A stretch of 64,000 nucleotides of DNA from contig JBHGAV010000015.1 of the NCBI GenBank assembly GCA_041946685.1, forward strand, positions 1 through 64,000. The letters are read 5' to 3'. Both the position numbers and the translations under genes were made by a program. The notes under the pieces were generated by a model. That model saw only the letters and a program-made list of their open reading frames with translations, was not told the DNA's origin and made no database searches. This DNA comes from JBHGAV01 sp041946685 (GTDB taxonomy: Bacteria; Acidobacteriota; Terriglobia; Bryobacterales; Bryobacteraceae). Below are positions 1 through 8,607 of this stretch, one piece after another. Position 1 is the stretch's first letter. Each line of letters starts with the position of its first letter.

Positions 1-1115
1 CCTCCAAGAAGCACGCCCCGTTCATGCTCACCACCGACCTGGCACTGAGAATGGACCCGGCTTACGAGAAAATCTCCCGGCGTTTCCTGGAGAATCCCGA
101 CGAGTTCGCGGACGCGTTCGCACGGGCCTGGTTCAAGCTCACGCACCGCGACATGGGGCCAGTCTCGCGGTACCTCGGTCCGCTCGTACCGAAAGAAACG
201 CTGATCTGGCAGGACCCGGTTCCCGCGGTAAATCATCCCCTGATTGGGGAGCAGGACATTGCAGCCCTGAAGGCCAAGATCCTGGCATCCGGGCTTTCCA
301 TCTCGCAACTGGTCTCGACGGCCTGGGCGTCGGCGGCGACATTCCGCGGTTCCGACAAGCGCGGTGGCGCGAACGGGGCGCGCATTCGTCTGGCTCCGCA
401 GAAGGACTGGGAAGTCAACCAGCCGGGTCAACTGGCGAAGGTGCTCGAGAAGTTCCAGCAGATCCAGAAGGACTTCAACGCCGCGCTGTCCGGCGGCAAG
501 AAGGTCTCGCTCGCCGACCTGATCGTCCTGGGCGGCTGCGCCGCCATCGAGGCGGCGGCGAAGAAGGCCGGGCACGATGTAAAGGTTGCATTCACGCCGG
601 GACGCACGGACGCTTCGCAGGAGCAGACCGACGTGCAGTCCTTTGCCCCGCTCGAGCCAAAGGCGGACGGGTTCCGGAACTATCTCCGGGCAGGGCAGAC
701 CCTGCCGGCTGAGGAGTTGCTGCTGGACCGGGCGCAGTTGCTGACGCTCACTGCCCCCGAGATGACGGTTCTGGTGGGCGGCCTGCGCGCCTTGAACGCG
801 AACTTCGGCGAGACCAAGCACGGCGTGTTCACCGACCGGCCCGGAACGCTCACCAACGATTTCTTCGTCAACCTTCTCGACATGAGGACGGCCTGGCAGC
901 CATCCTCCACGGACGGTGTGTATGAAGGGCGCGACCGGGCCACCGGCAAGCTCAAGTGGACCGGCACCCGCGTGGACCTCATCTTCGGTTCAAATTCCCA
1001 GCTCCGGGCCATTGCGGAAGTCTATGCCTGTGACGACGCGAAGGAGAAGTTCGTGAAGGACTTCGTGGCGGCGTGGAGCAAGGTGATGAACCTCGACCGC
1101 TTCGACCTCGCCTGA
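1..1115 (+). CDS. katG: Catalase-peroxidase KatG, C-terminal part (5' truncated by the window edge)
   Basis: The reading frame is open from base 3 and runs to a TGA at 1113-1115. The first visible residues (SKKHAPFMLTTDLALRMDP) are the typical junction leading into the C-terminal peroxidase-like domain of bifunctional catalase-peroxidases. The ATG at 24 is an internal methionine, not the start. About 370 residues are visible, roughly the last half of a usual 720-750 residue KatG. The haem-binding N-terminal domain lies outside the window. The enzyme degrades hydrogen peroxide. The gene converges on the TonB-dependent receptor, with a hairpin in the 62-bp gap. The family call is firm; whether the missing half is intact cannot be judged. 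Confidence 0.95.
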   Translation, partial: SKKHAPFMLTTDLALRMDPAYEKISRRFLENPDEFADAFARAWFKLTHRDMGPVSRYLGPLVPKETLIWQDPVPAVNHPLIGEQDIAALKAKILASGLSISQLVSTAWASAATFRGSDKRGGANGARIRLAPQKDWEVNQPGQLAKVLEKFQQIQKDFNAALSGGKKVSLADLIVLGGCAAIEAAAKKAGHDVKVAFTPGRTDASQEQTDVQSFAPLEPKADGFRNYLRAGQTLPAEELLLDRAQLLTLTAPEMTVLVGGLRALNANFGETKHGVFTDRPGTLTNDFFVNLLDMRTAWQPSSTDGVYEGRDRATGKLKWTGTRVDLIFGSNSQLRAIAEVYACDDAKEKFVKDFVAAWSKVMNLDRFDLA

Positions 1116-1125
1116 ACGTGGCAGC

Positions 1126-1153
1126 GGCAGGCCACCGGGATCGATGGCCTGCC
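1126..1153. terminator. Inverted repeat between convergent katG and TonB receptor genes
   Basis: GGCAGGCCA (1126-1134) pairs perfectly with TGGCCTGCC (1145-1153) around a 10-nt loop, giving a 9-bp GC-rich stem in the short gap between two converging genes. There is no clear T run on either side, so it would be a bidirectional or Rho-assisted terminator rather than a textbook intrinsic one. Confidence 0.5.
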
Positions 1154-1177
1154 ACACCCACTTCCGCGGACGACCGC

Positions 1178-4100
1178 TCAGAAGACGAATCTGAGCGCGA
1201 TCTGCATCCTCCTGGGTGCGTTCGCCAGGGTGGTTACCTTTCCGAAGTTCGCGCCCGTGACGGCGTTGGCTGGGTTACCCCAGCGGACGCGGTTGAACAC
1301 GTTGAAGGCTTCTCCCCGGAGGGTAAGCTGGAAACGCTCGGTGAACCTGATGTTCTTGGCCAGGGAGAAGCTCTCGTCCAGGCGCCACGGACTGCGAAGC
1401 TTGGGGTTGTTGCGCGTGGCGTTGCCCCAAACGCTTTCGAGCACCGACGTTGGAATACCCTGGTTGAACTTGCTGATATCCAGCCAGGTATCGACGTTCG
1501 GATCGAACTTCTCGCCCTTGACCGGCGCACGCCAGCCTTCGTACGTGGTGATGAATACGCGGCTGCCCGTTCCGATGGGGCTGTAGCTGTGCGTCACGGT
1601 TTGCGGCGTACCGGATTCGTAGTTCATCGTCCCGGACACACTCCAATCGCCCGCGACCGCGTTCGCCACAGGGCCGAGGCTGAAATGCTTTCGGCGGCCG
1701 AAGGGCAGCTCATAAGTGTAGGCAAACCGGAGCATATGGGTCTGATCGTTGGCGGCCAGCGCCTTGTCCAGTCTCTTGTTGTAGTGGTCCAGGGCGCCTC
1801 CGGCGCTGATCGCCGCGCTCTCGGCGTCGCTGAACTGCTTGGATAGCACGTAAGAAGCCAGCAGCGTCGAACCGTTGCTGTAGCGCTTATCCAGCTTCAG
1901 CGTCATGGCGTGGTAGGTCGAGTTCCCCGCGCGCTCACCGATGGAGGAAGGTTGCCCGCGGTTGGTGTAGATGTTCTGGTACTGCGGGAACGGTGACAGT
2001 GCGCGCTGGACGGTGGAGTTGAACCCGGCGTAAGGGATCGGGATGTTGGCGGCCCGCGCCGCCGTCGAGTTGATATTGCTGTTCAACAGCGCCCTTCCGT
2101 ACTGCGTCAGGTAGCTGTACGGGATCTGATTGAAGCGGTTCAGCGAAGAGGCCAGGTAGGTCCCCTTGGTTCCCGTATACCCGGCGGTGAATACCATCGA
2201 CGAAGTAAGTTCCTTCTGGATGTCGAGGTTCCAGGTCCAGTACTCCGAGGGTCGGCCGGAGTCCTTTCGCTGCCAATAGTCAATGTCACCGTTGTTCAAG
2301 AGGGTGGGATCGATGTTCGGCGGCGTGGGAAAAACCGGCAGGCCGTTCTTGAGAATAGCCGGGAAGTCGTTGACACTGTTGTCGGAGCTATTCTGCGTGC
2401 GGTTCACGATGAAGCCCTCGAAATGGGTGCTGCCGCCGGACGTCTTGACGGCGGAGAAGGTCCGCCCGCCGTACATCCGGATGACGGTCTTGTAGGCCGT
2501 CCTGTAAGCGAGGCCGATGCGCGGCGCAATGGCCCACGGATAGCCGTCGAACAGGTTGCCCGAGATGCGGCCGGGGCCACTGCCGGAGAAGACCATCGCC
2601 CCCGGCCGCCCTCCCGCGCCCGGATTCGGAGCGGTCGGGTCGAAGTTGTAGAACCCATCCATCTTGCCGGAGCTCAGATCTTCCCAAGACGACAGCCCGA
2701 CGTAGGCGCCGCCCTTAAGAGGGGTAGTGTACTCATAGCGCAGCCCCAGGTTCAGGGTGAGGTTCGAGGTCATCTTGAAGTCATCCTGGACAAATCCCCC
2801 GAAATACTTGTAGATCTGGCGGACGTTTCTCGGCGTCTCGTATCCTGCCCCGCTGGCGTAGCCGAGCAGAAACGAGGCAAAGGCGTTGCCGGTTCCCTGC
2901 GATGTGTCGTTGGGGACAGAAGTGGCCAACTGCGTGAATGAGAAGCTCCCGTTCGGACGGTGCTGGCCGTAGCCGTCCCAGCGGTCACGGGCGAAGAAGA
3001 AGCCGGTCTTGATGCTGTGGCGTCCCGTGATCTTGGTAACGTCGGCGTTGAGGTTGAAATTGCCGCCGGCATCGCCGCCCCAGTAGGCGCCGCCCCACCC
3101 GGTGTAGCTTGTAAATGTGACCTGCGGGAATGCGCGGTCCGGGCCAGGAGCGTTCTTGATTCCGATCTTCTCGTTCCACTTCTTGTTTGGGTCGGCGGAC
3201 TCAATCATGACCCCGACGCCCTTCTCGCGCATATAGCTGCCGCGAACCGAGGCCAGCAGGGTACCGCCCGTGTAGTACCAGGCGAGGCGTTGCGAGCGGT
3301 TGAAGCGGGTCACCACGGCCGCCCCATTGAGCGGAGGGAGTATGCCGGTGGGACCATCGGCGCCGAATTCGTCGGCCTGGCGGCCCTCCAGGTAGAGGTA
3401 GGTGAAGCGGTTGGCGCTTCCGAGATTGTGGTCTGCACGCAAACTCCCCTTGTTCCAAGGGTTTACGGCGGAGCCTTCGGATCGGACGAAGTTCTGGACG
3501 TCGACGTCCAGGAGCCCTCGGGTGCGAGGGTCCGTGTTGGGCTTGAGTCCCGCCGGCAGCACGTTGAGGAAGTTTTTCGCCACTGGGTCGAACCGGTCCT
3601 GGCCGATCCTGTTCCCCGCGAACGGGTCACGGATATATCCCGCGCCGGCGGGGTTGGGGCGGGTGCTCGCAGGATCGTAGATCTGAACGAAGTTCCCATT
3701 GCGCGTCCAGGTGCTGAAATCGCCCTGGAGGTTCGCCGGGGTGGGGATCGTCATGTAAACCGGGCTGGAGGCCCCGGCCCGATTGCGGAAACCCTGGTAG
3801 CTGGCAAAGAAGAACGTTCTGTTGCGCCCGTCGTAGATCCTGGGGAGGTAGACGGGACCGCCCACCGTGCCGCCGAAGTCATGCTGCTTGAGGACGCTTC
3901 TTGGCTTATTCGTGGCGTTGTTGAAGAAAGTGTTGGCGTCGAGAATGTTGTTGCGCAGATTCTCGAAGAGATTGCCGTGGATCTGGTTCGTGCCGGACTT
4001 GGTCTCAAATGTGACGGCGCCCATCGATCGGCCGTACTCGGCCTTCATCCCGGAGGTCTCGACAGTGAACTCATTGATGGCGTCGATCGGCACCGAACCG

Positions 4101-4711
4101 AGCGACGCACGGTCGCCCTGGTACAGGGTGGAGGCGCTGGTCATCGGCATGCCGTCCATGACCATCTCCCACCCCACCTGTTGCCCGCCGCCGATACGGA
4201 ACTGCTGTCCGGTTCCCCGCGTCTCCGGGGCGATGCCGGCGAGGGTAAAAATGCTCCGGATGCCGCCATCGACGAGGAGTGGCAAGCTTTGGACCAGACT
4301 GGTGGTGATGTTGGTCGCCACGCGAGTCGATTCCATCTCGACGGGCGCGGCCTGCGCCGAGACGGTCACCGATTCGGTGGCAGAGCCTAGTTCAAGAGTA
4401 ATGTCCAGGCGGACGGTGGAACCCGCAGTCAGCACCACCTGATCGCGTACCGCCCGCTTGAATCCCTGACCTTCGTACTCCACCCTGTAGGTGCCGATCT
4501 GCAAGGCGGGGATCGTGTAGACCCCTGCGCCGGTGGTGGCGCCGGACACTGACGTCCCCGTGTCCACGTGGACCGCCACCACCTTGACTCCCGGCACAAC
4601 CGCCCCCGAAGGATCCGACACAGTGCCGGTCAAGGTCCCACGATTTACCTGAGCCAGGCAGATCAGTACAGTGCCCAGGCAAAGAACTACCAATCTCTTC
4701 CATGCAAACAT
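1178..4711 (-). CDS. TonB-dependent receptor, Oar-like, with N-terminal carboxypeptidase-regulatory-like domain
   Basis: Outer-membrane receptor of about 1177 residues. The start at 4711 (MFAWKRLVVLCLG...) is chosen because it begins a clear signal peptide and is preceded by AGGGGGG about 6 nt upstream; an in-frame ATG at 4807 would add 32 residues of non-signal sequence. After the signal come a CarboxypepD_reg-like beta-sandwich (starting RGTLTGTVSDPSGAVVPGV), a plug domain and a long beta-barrel. The protein ends in phenylalanine (MQIALRFVF), as outer-membrane barrels do. Such Oar-like receptors are numerous in Acidobacteriota. The substrate is unknown; the divergent xylanase neighbour suggests a glycan-related ligand, which is inference only. 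Confidence 0.9.
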   Translation of the reverse strand: MFAWKRLVVLCLGTVLICLAQVNRGTLTGTVSDPSGAVVPGVKVVAVHVDTGTSVSGATTGAGVYTIPALQIGTYRVEYEGQGFKRAVRDQVVLTAGSTVRLDITLELGSATESVTVSAQAAPVEMESTRVATNITTSLVQSLPLLVDGGIRSIFTLAGIAPETRGTGQQFRIGGGQQVGWEMVMDGMPMTSASTLYQGDRASLGSVPIDAINEFTVETSGMKAEYGRSMGAVTFETKSGTNQIHGNLFENLRNNILDANTFFNNATNKPRSVLKQHDFGGTVGGPVYLPRIYDGRNRTFFFASYQGFRNRAGASSPVYMTIPTPANLQGDFSTWTRNGNFVQIYDPASTRPNPAGAGYIRDPFAGNRIGQDRFDPVAKNFLNVLPAGLKPNTDPRTRGLLDVDVQNFVRSEGSAVNPWNKGSLRADHNLGSANRFTYLYLEGRQADEFGADGPTGILPPLNGAAVVTRFNRSQRLAWYYTGGTLLASVRGSYMREKGVGVMIESADPNKKWNEKIGIKNAPGPDRAFPQVTFTSYTGWGGAYWGGDAGGNFNLNADVTKITGRHSIKTGFFFARDRWDGYGQHRPNGSFSFTQLATSVPNDTSQGTGNAFASFLLGYASGAGYETPRNVRQIYKYFGGFVQDDFKMTSNLTLNLGLRYEYTTPLKGGAYVGLSSWEDLSSGKMDGFYNFDPTAPNPGAGGRPGAMVFSGSGPGRISGNLFDGYPWAIAPRIGLAYRTAYKTVIRMYGGRTFSAVKTSGGSTHFEGFIVNRTQNSSDNSVNDFPAILKNGLPVFPTPPNIDPTLLNNGDIDYWQRKDSGRPSEYWTWNLDIQKELTSSMVFTAGYTGTKGTYLASSLNRFNQIPYSYLTQYGRALLNSNINSTAARAANIPIPYAGFNSTVQRALSPFPQYQNIYTNRGQPSSIGERAGNSTYHAMTLKLDKRYSNGSTLLASYVLSKQFSDAESAAISAGGALDHYNKRLDKALAANDQTHMLRFAYTYELPFGRRKHFSLGPVANAVAGDWSVSGTMNYESGTPQTVTHSYSPIGTGSRVFITTYEGWRAPVKGEKFDPNVDTWLDISKFNQGIPTSVLESVWGNATRNNPKLRSPWRLDESFSLAKNIRFTERFQLTLRGEAFNVFNRVRWGNPANAVTGANFGKVTTLANAPRRMQIALRFVF

Positions 4712-4780
4712 ATTGTCCCCCCTGTTGTGAAATCCTGATGCCGAAGAAAGCCGGCATCCCCTTAGCGCGAGAGCGTAGTG

Positions 4781-4788
4781 ACTATAGT
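4781..4788 (-). promoter_or_regulatory. Possible -10 element in the divergent receptor/xylanase intergenic region
   Basis: The 268-bp gap between the receptor and xylanase starts contains the palindrome ACTATAGT, read as TATAGT on the minus strand about 70 nt upstream of the receptor start. No convincing -35 partner is seen. The plus-strand xylanase has an AGGAGA ribosome-binding site about 10 nt before its ATG but no clear promoter. Nothing else coding is visible in the gap. Confidence 0.25.
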
Positions 4789-4979
4789 CTGTTCCTACCA
4801 CATGCATGAACGATCGTCAATATGCAAGATGTGCTGGGCCGCAAGTGGTTCATCCAGAACCTCCTTTCAGGGGTTGCAGCTTCCGGCGTTGTGCAGCCTT
4901 GACAGGAAATGCTGCGCGCTTGCAGACTGATCGTAGGCGGCCGACAGTCAGAGATCGGTGAGCCAGGAGACATACCTCT

Positions 4980-6797
4980 ATGAGCCGAGTGAAGACAGTT
5001 TTTCTGTGTGCAGGACTGGCGGCGCTGGCTTGCGCGGCGCGCAGCGCCGACGTTGCAAGCACGCCCCTCTTGCCGGCGGATTCCGCGCCTGCATTCAAGC
5101 TGAGCACCGGCGCGGACCAGTACGCGACCTTGTCCACGATGGCAGTGAAGGGGCAGCAATTCTCAAGCGCCCTGCGCGTGGTGGTGAACAAGAAGCCGCA
5201 GCGGGCAGAAGAAGTGCGGATCTCCGCCCCGGTGGACGCGGCCGTGTCCAGCGGCGACGTCCTGCTGGTCTCGTTCTGGATGCGCTCGGGCGCGGCGGGT
5301 GAAGCTACGCTCGACGCGGGATTTCGCGCCGTGCCAGGGGCGGCAGGCGCTCCGGGAAGGGGAATGGGATTTGGAGGGTTCGGCGGCCAGCCTCTGAATG
5401 CCGCCGCTTCTTCCGGGACGGTGTGGAAGAAGGTCCAATTCCCATTCGCCGCGACGCGGGCCTTCAACAAGGGCGAAGCCGAGGTGTTCTTCACCCTCGG
5501 CTTGCGCGAGCAGACCGTGGAGGTCGGCGGAATCGAACTGGTGAATTATGGGACCGGCAAGAAGGTTGCCGACCTGCCCTACACGAAGCTCGGGTACGCG
5601 GGCAGCGAGCCCAACGCCGCCTGGCGCAAAGCGGCCGAAGCGCGCATCGAGAAGCACCGCAAGGGCGATCTCACCGTAGTGGTGTTGGACAAGGACCGTA
5701 AACCCGTTCGCGGCGCTGAAGTCTCCGTGAAGATGCGCAAGCACGCGTTCCTCTGGGGGACGGCGGTCAACGCCTCCCTGTTTTCCAGCCAGCGCATCAG
5801 CGCGGGGGACCTGGAGCGGTACAAGCAGGAAATCCTGCGGTTGTTCAATTTCTCCGTGATGGAGAACGAAACCAAGTGGCCGCAGTGGGCGAATGTGGCT
5901 TCCCGGCCGGCCACCATAGCGGTGATCGACTGGCTGCGCGGGAACGGAGTGCAGGTCCGCGGCCATTGCTTGGTGTGGCCCTCCTGGAGAAACGCGAACG
6001 TGAAGGCCGCGGTGGACGCCAAGGGAGACCCCGCCGCGCTGGCCAAGGTCATCCTCGACCACATCACCGAGACCACAACCGAATTGCGCGGGCGCATGGT
6101 TGACTGGGATGTCATCAATGAAACGTTCACGAACCACGATTTCATGGACATCCTGGGCAGGCAGGCCATGGTGGACTGGTTCAAGGCGGCGCGGGCCGGC
6201 GATCCGGACGCCAAGCTGTACATCAACGACTTCAACATCGTGGAGGGCGAGGATAAGGAGCACCAGGACGACTACGCCGCGACCATTCAGTACCTGATCG
6301 ACCAGGGCGCGCCGTTTGACGGTATCGGGCTGCAAAGCCACTTCCCGGCGCGGGTCACGCCCATGGAAGAGTTGCTCCGGCGGCTGGACCGCTTTGCGGC
6401 GTTTGGCAAGGAGCTTGAGGTCACAGAGTTCGATATCAGCACGTCCGACGAGGCCACCCAAGCCGATTACACGCACGATTTCATGACCGCTGTGTTCAGC
6501 TATCCGCAGGTGAAGGCGTTCCTGATGTGGGGCTTCTGGGAGGGCGCTCACTGGAGACCGAGCGGCGCCATGCTGCGGCGCGACTGGTCGCGCAAGCCGA
6601 ACGGCCAGGCCTACGAAGACATGGTGTTCAAGAAGTGGTGGACCAACTCGAGCGGCAAGACCAACGGGCAAGGTGCCTACCTGGCGCGCGGCTTCCTGGG
6701 CGATTACGACATCGAGGTGAAAGCCGCCGGCAGGACCAAGACCGTCCGCGCGACGCTTTCGAAGGACGGCTCGAAGGTCGAGTGCGTGCTGGATTAG
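4980..6797 (+). CDS. Secreted endo-1,4-beta-xylanase, GH10 family
   Basis: 605 residues with a signal peptide (MSRVKTVFLCAGLAALACAARS). An N-terminal beta-rich carbohydrate-binding-like region (about residues 30-220) contains a short glycine-rich stretch (GRGMGFGGFGG). The GH10 barrel follows. The acid/base glutamate is in VDWDVINET (about E381) and the nucleophile in EVTEFDIS (about E483), both with the spacing expected for GH10. WGFWEGAHWRP near the end is also typical. It hydrolyses internal xylan linkages outside the cytoplasm. It is divergent from the TonB receptor and may work with it in xylan use. The ATG at 4980 follows AGGAGA. Confidence 0.93.
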   Translation: MSRVKTVFLCAGLAALACAARSADVASTPLLPADSAPAFKLSTGADQYATLSTMAVKGQQFSSALRVVVNKKPQRAEEVRISAPVDAAVSSGDVLLVSFWMRSGAAGEATLDAGFRAVPGAAGAPGRGMGFGGFGGQPLNAAASSGTVWKKVQFPFAATRAFNKGEAEVFFTLGLREQTVEVGGIELVNYGTGKKVADLPYTKLGYAGSEPNAAWRKAAEARIEKHRKGDLTVVVLDKDRKPVRGAEVSVKMRKHAFLWGTAVNASLFSSQRISAGDLERYKQEILRLFNFSVMENETKWPQWANVASRPATIAVIDWLRGNGVQVRGHCLVWPSWRNANVKAAVDAKGDPAALAKVILDHITETTTELRGRMVDWDVINETFTNHDFMDILGRQAMVDWFKAARAGDPDAKLYINDFNIVEGEDKEHQDDYAATIQYLIDQGAPFDGIGLQSHFPARVTPMEELLRRLDRFAAFGKELEVTEFDISTSDEATQADYTHDFMTAVFSYPQVKAFLMWGFWEGAHWRPSGAMLRRDWSRKPNGQAYEDMVFKKWWTNSSGKTNGQGAYLARGFLGDYDIEVKAAGRTKTVRATLSKDGSKVECVLD

Positions 6798-6807
6798 AGA
6801 GGAATGC

Positions 6808-6823
6808 GGCGGCTTACGCCGCC
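6808..6823. terminator. Short hairpin after the xylanase gene
   Basis: GGCGGC-TTAC-GCCGCC forms a 6-bp stem with a 4-nt loop, 11 nt after the xylanase stop. It lacks a U tract. It overlaps the first codons of the longest reading of the next gene, which argues for a later start of that gene. Confidence 0.35.
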
Positions 6824-6839
6824 CGAAGAGAATCTTGAG

Positions 6840-8057
6840 GTGAAGCGCTCCGGAGTCGCGGATCTGCCCTTGCACGGGGGTCGCGTGCCTCGCTGGCTCG
6901 CCGACCGAATGACGCAACTCGGTACGGCGATCGTCGAAAGCATCGTCCTTCACTACGGCCGTTCGGAATTCCTTTCACGGCTCAGCGATCCGTACTGGTT
7001 CCAGGCCCTGGGCTCTGTCATGGGGATGGACTGGCACTCCTCCGGAGTCACCACGTCAGTGATCGGAGCCCTGAAGCGGGGGCTGAATCCGCGCGCGGCG
7101 GAACTCGGCTTGCACATATGTGGCGGAAGGGGCAGGCATTCGCGCTCGACGCCGGCCGAACTGCTCGATATCGCCGAAAAGCGGGGACTCGACGGCGAGA
7201 CGCTGGTACGGGCCAGCCGCCTGGCCGCCAGAATCGACAACAACTGCATCGCCGACGGATTTCAGATCTACCTGCACTCGTTCGCCGTGTCGGCAAGCGG
7301 GGAGTGGACGATCGTGCAGCAGGGGCTGAACGATCGATCCGGGCTGGCGCGGCGCTACCACTGGCATTCTGCCAGCGTCCGCGACTTTGTGGCTGACCCC
7401 CATACTGGCATCGCCGGGGCGCACCAGGGCACCATCATGAACCTCGTGGATGCAAAGGCCGCTCCCGCGCAGGGGGCCCTGGTTTCCATGGCGCATGAGC
7501 ACCCGGACGCGACGCTGAAAGAGGTCCGCCACCTGCGGATGCCCCGCCGTCATGAGGTGCGCGCCGAAGACTTGGATTTGAAGCGGCTGGGCGCCGTGCT
7601 GGCGGTCGCCCATGAGCAAGACCTGAAGAGCTTCGCGGACCTGCTGCTGGTGCCGAACCTCGGCCCGCGCACGCTGCAGACCCTGGCGATGGTCGCCGAG
7701 GTGGTGCACGGAACGCCGGTGCGATTCTCGGATCCGGCGCGCTTCGCGTTCGCCCTGGGGGGCAAGGACGGGCATCCGTTCCCCGTTCCTTTGAAGACCT
7801 ATGACGAATCGATCGCGGTCCTTCGGCACTCGCTCGACAGGGCGAAGCTGGAGGGGCGCGCGAAGCTCGACGGCTTCCGCCGTCTGGACCGCTTCGTGAA
7901 GCTGGTCGAGCGGCAGATGGAGCCTCGGGCGGATCTCGACGCGCTGGTGGAGCACGAGCGGGCCATTTCCCCCTCACTCGGCGGCCGCACAGTGCTGGAC
8001 GACAAGCGCTCCTCGCGCAAGCCCCCGCCGCGGCAGATGAGCCTGTGGGAGGATTAG
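6840..8057 (+). CDS. DUF763 domain-containing protein
   Basis: About 405 residues matching the DUF763 family from the beginning: RSGVADLPLHGGRVPRWL is the family's characteristic N-terminus, and WHSSGVTTSVIGALKRGL and RYHWHS follow in order. The biochemical role is unknown. I chose GTG 6840 because it begins right at the conserved start (VKRSGVADLPLHGG). An in-frame ATG at 6804 would add 12 residues that read through the hairpin at 6808-6823. The C-terminus (from about residue 330) is basic and low in conservation. The neighbouring xylanase on the same strand is probably not functionally linked. Confidence 0.88.
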   Translation: MKRSGVADLPLHGGRVPRWLADRMTQLGTAIVESIVLHYGRSEFLSRLSDPYWFQALGSVMGMDWHSSGVTTSVIGALKRGLNPRAAELGLHICGGRGRHSRSTPAELLDIAEKRGLDGETLVRASRLAARIDNNCIADGFQIYLHSFAVSASGEWTIVQQGLNDRSGLARRYHWHSASVRDFVADPHTGIAGAHQGTIMNLVDAKAAPAQGALVSMAHEHPDATLKEVRHLRMPRRHEVRAEDLDLKRLGAVLAVAHEQDLKSFADLLLVPNLGPRTLQTLAMVAEVVHGTPVRFSDPARFAFALGGKDGHPFPVPLKTYDESIAVLRHSLDRAKLEGRAKLDGFRRLDRFVKLVERQMEPRADLDALVEHERAISPSLGGRTVLDDKRSSRKPPPRQMSLWED

Positions 8058-8076
8058 CCGGCGACTGCCGGCCAGC

Positions 8077-8361
8077 CTATGGTGCGCCGCGGTGCCTCTG
8101 AAGCATTTCCTCCACCTCCTGCAGGGAGAACCTGTTCAATTGGACTATTCTTGCATCAACTCGGAATGCTGGCGGCACGATGTGCAGGGCGTCGTCCCTG
8201 CTATCCACGTCAACGATCAGCCACGCCTTGTGCTCGCCGTCGTAACACCCCCAGTCGGCATGGGTGATGTAGTGAGAACCGGTGGAGAGCAGGGCATGGA
8301 TCGCGCGCGTGCATGCCACCTCCTCCGAGGAATGGGGAATTTCAATAAGGAATCTCGCCAT
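8077..8361 (-). CDS. Small conserved protein of unknown function
   Basis: 94 residues beginning MARFLIEIPHSSEEVACTRA. The pattern of short beta strands and helices (FLIEIPH, KAWLIVDVD, ARIVQLNRF) suggests a ferredoxin-like alpha/beta fold, with a conserved-looking THADWGCYDGEHKAW segment. I do not recognise a function. It has no signal peptide or membrane helix, and it is convergent with the DUF763 gene. Confidence 0.75.
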   Translation of the reverse strand: MARFLIEIPHSSEEVACTRAIHALLSTGSHYITHADWGCYDGEHKAWLIVDVDSRDDALHIVPPAFRVDARIVQLNRFSLQEVEEMLQRHRGAP

Positions 8362-8523
8362 AGCGCATCCGCCTCAAGTACGGGAGGGCGCACAGAACAT
8401 CACGTACGCCGTGAGACTATATGCGGGACACTGAGCCTGCTTCATAGATTGTCCCCTCTGTGCGGTCCCGAGTAGTTGCTCGCACCGCGCTGTTAGGACA
8501 ATTATCGCAAAGAGGGGAGGTGT

Positions 8524-8607
8524 ATGGAAAAATCGCCCTTTTACCGCGCCTTCAAGCGCCAGTTGGGAGTTCCGCACGCTGTCCGGCGGATTCCCCGTTG
8601 CGGCTAA
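8524..8607 (+). CDS. Possible 27-residue small ORF
   Basis: A short frame starts at ATG 8524 directly after a strong ribosome-binding site (GAGGGGAGGTGT) and ends at TAA 8605. The peptide is basic (MEKSPFYRAFKRQLGVPHAV...). It lies in the 242-bp gap between two minus-strand genes and overlaps the last bases of the metallopeptidase gene. The strong Shine-Dalgarno is the only support, and chance is possible. Confidence 0.3.
   Translation: MEKSPFYRAFKRQLGVPHAVRRIPRCG

Noticed and set aside
2960..4390. 476-codon plus-strand ORF over the TonB receptor gene
   Set aside because: Antisense shadow of a strongly supported GC-rich gene; the translation is low-complexity Val/Gly/Arg-rich with no domain.
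5163..6953. 596-codon minus-strand ORF over the xylanase
   Set aside because: Antisense shadow; the plus frame has the GH10 catalytic residues.
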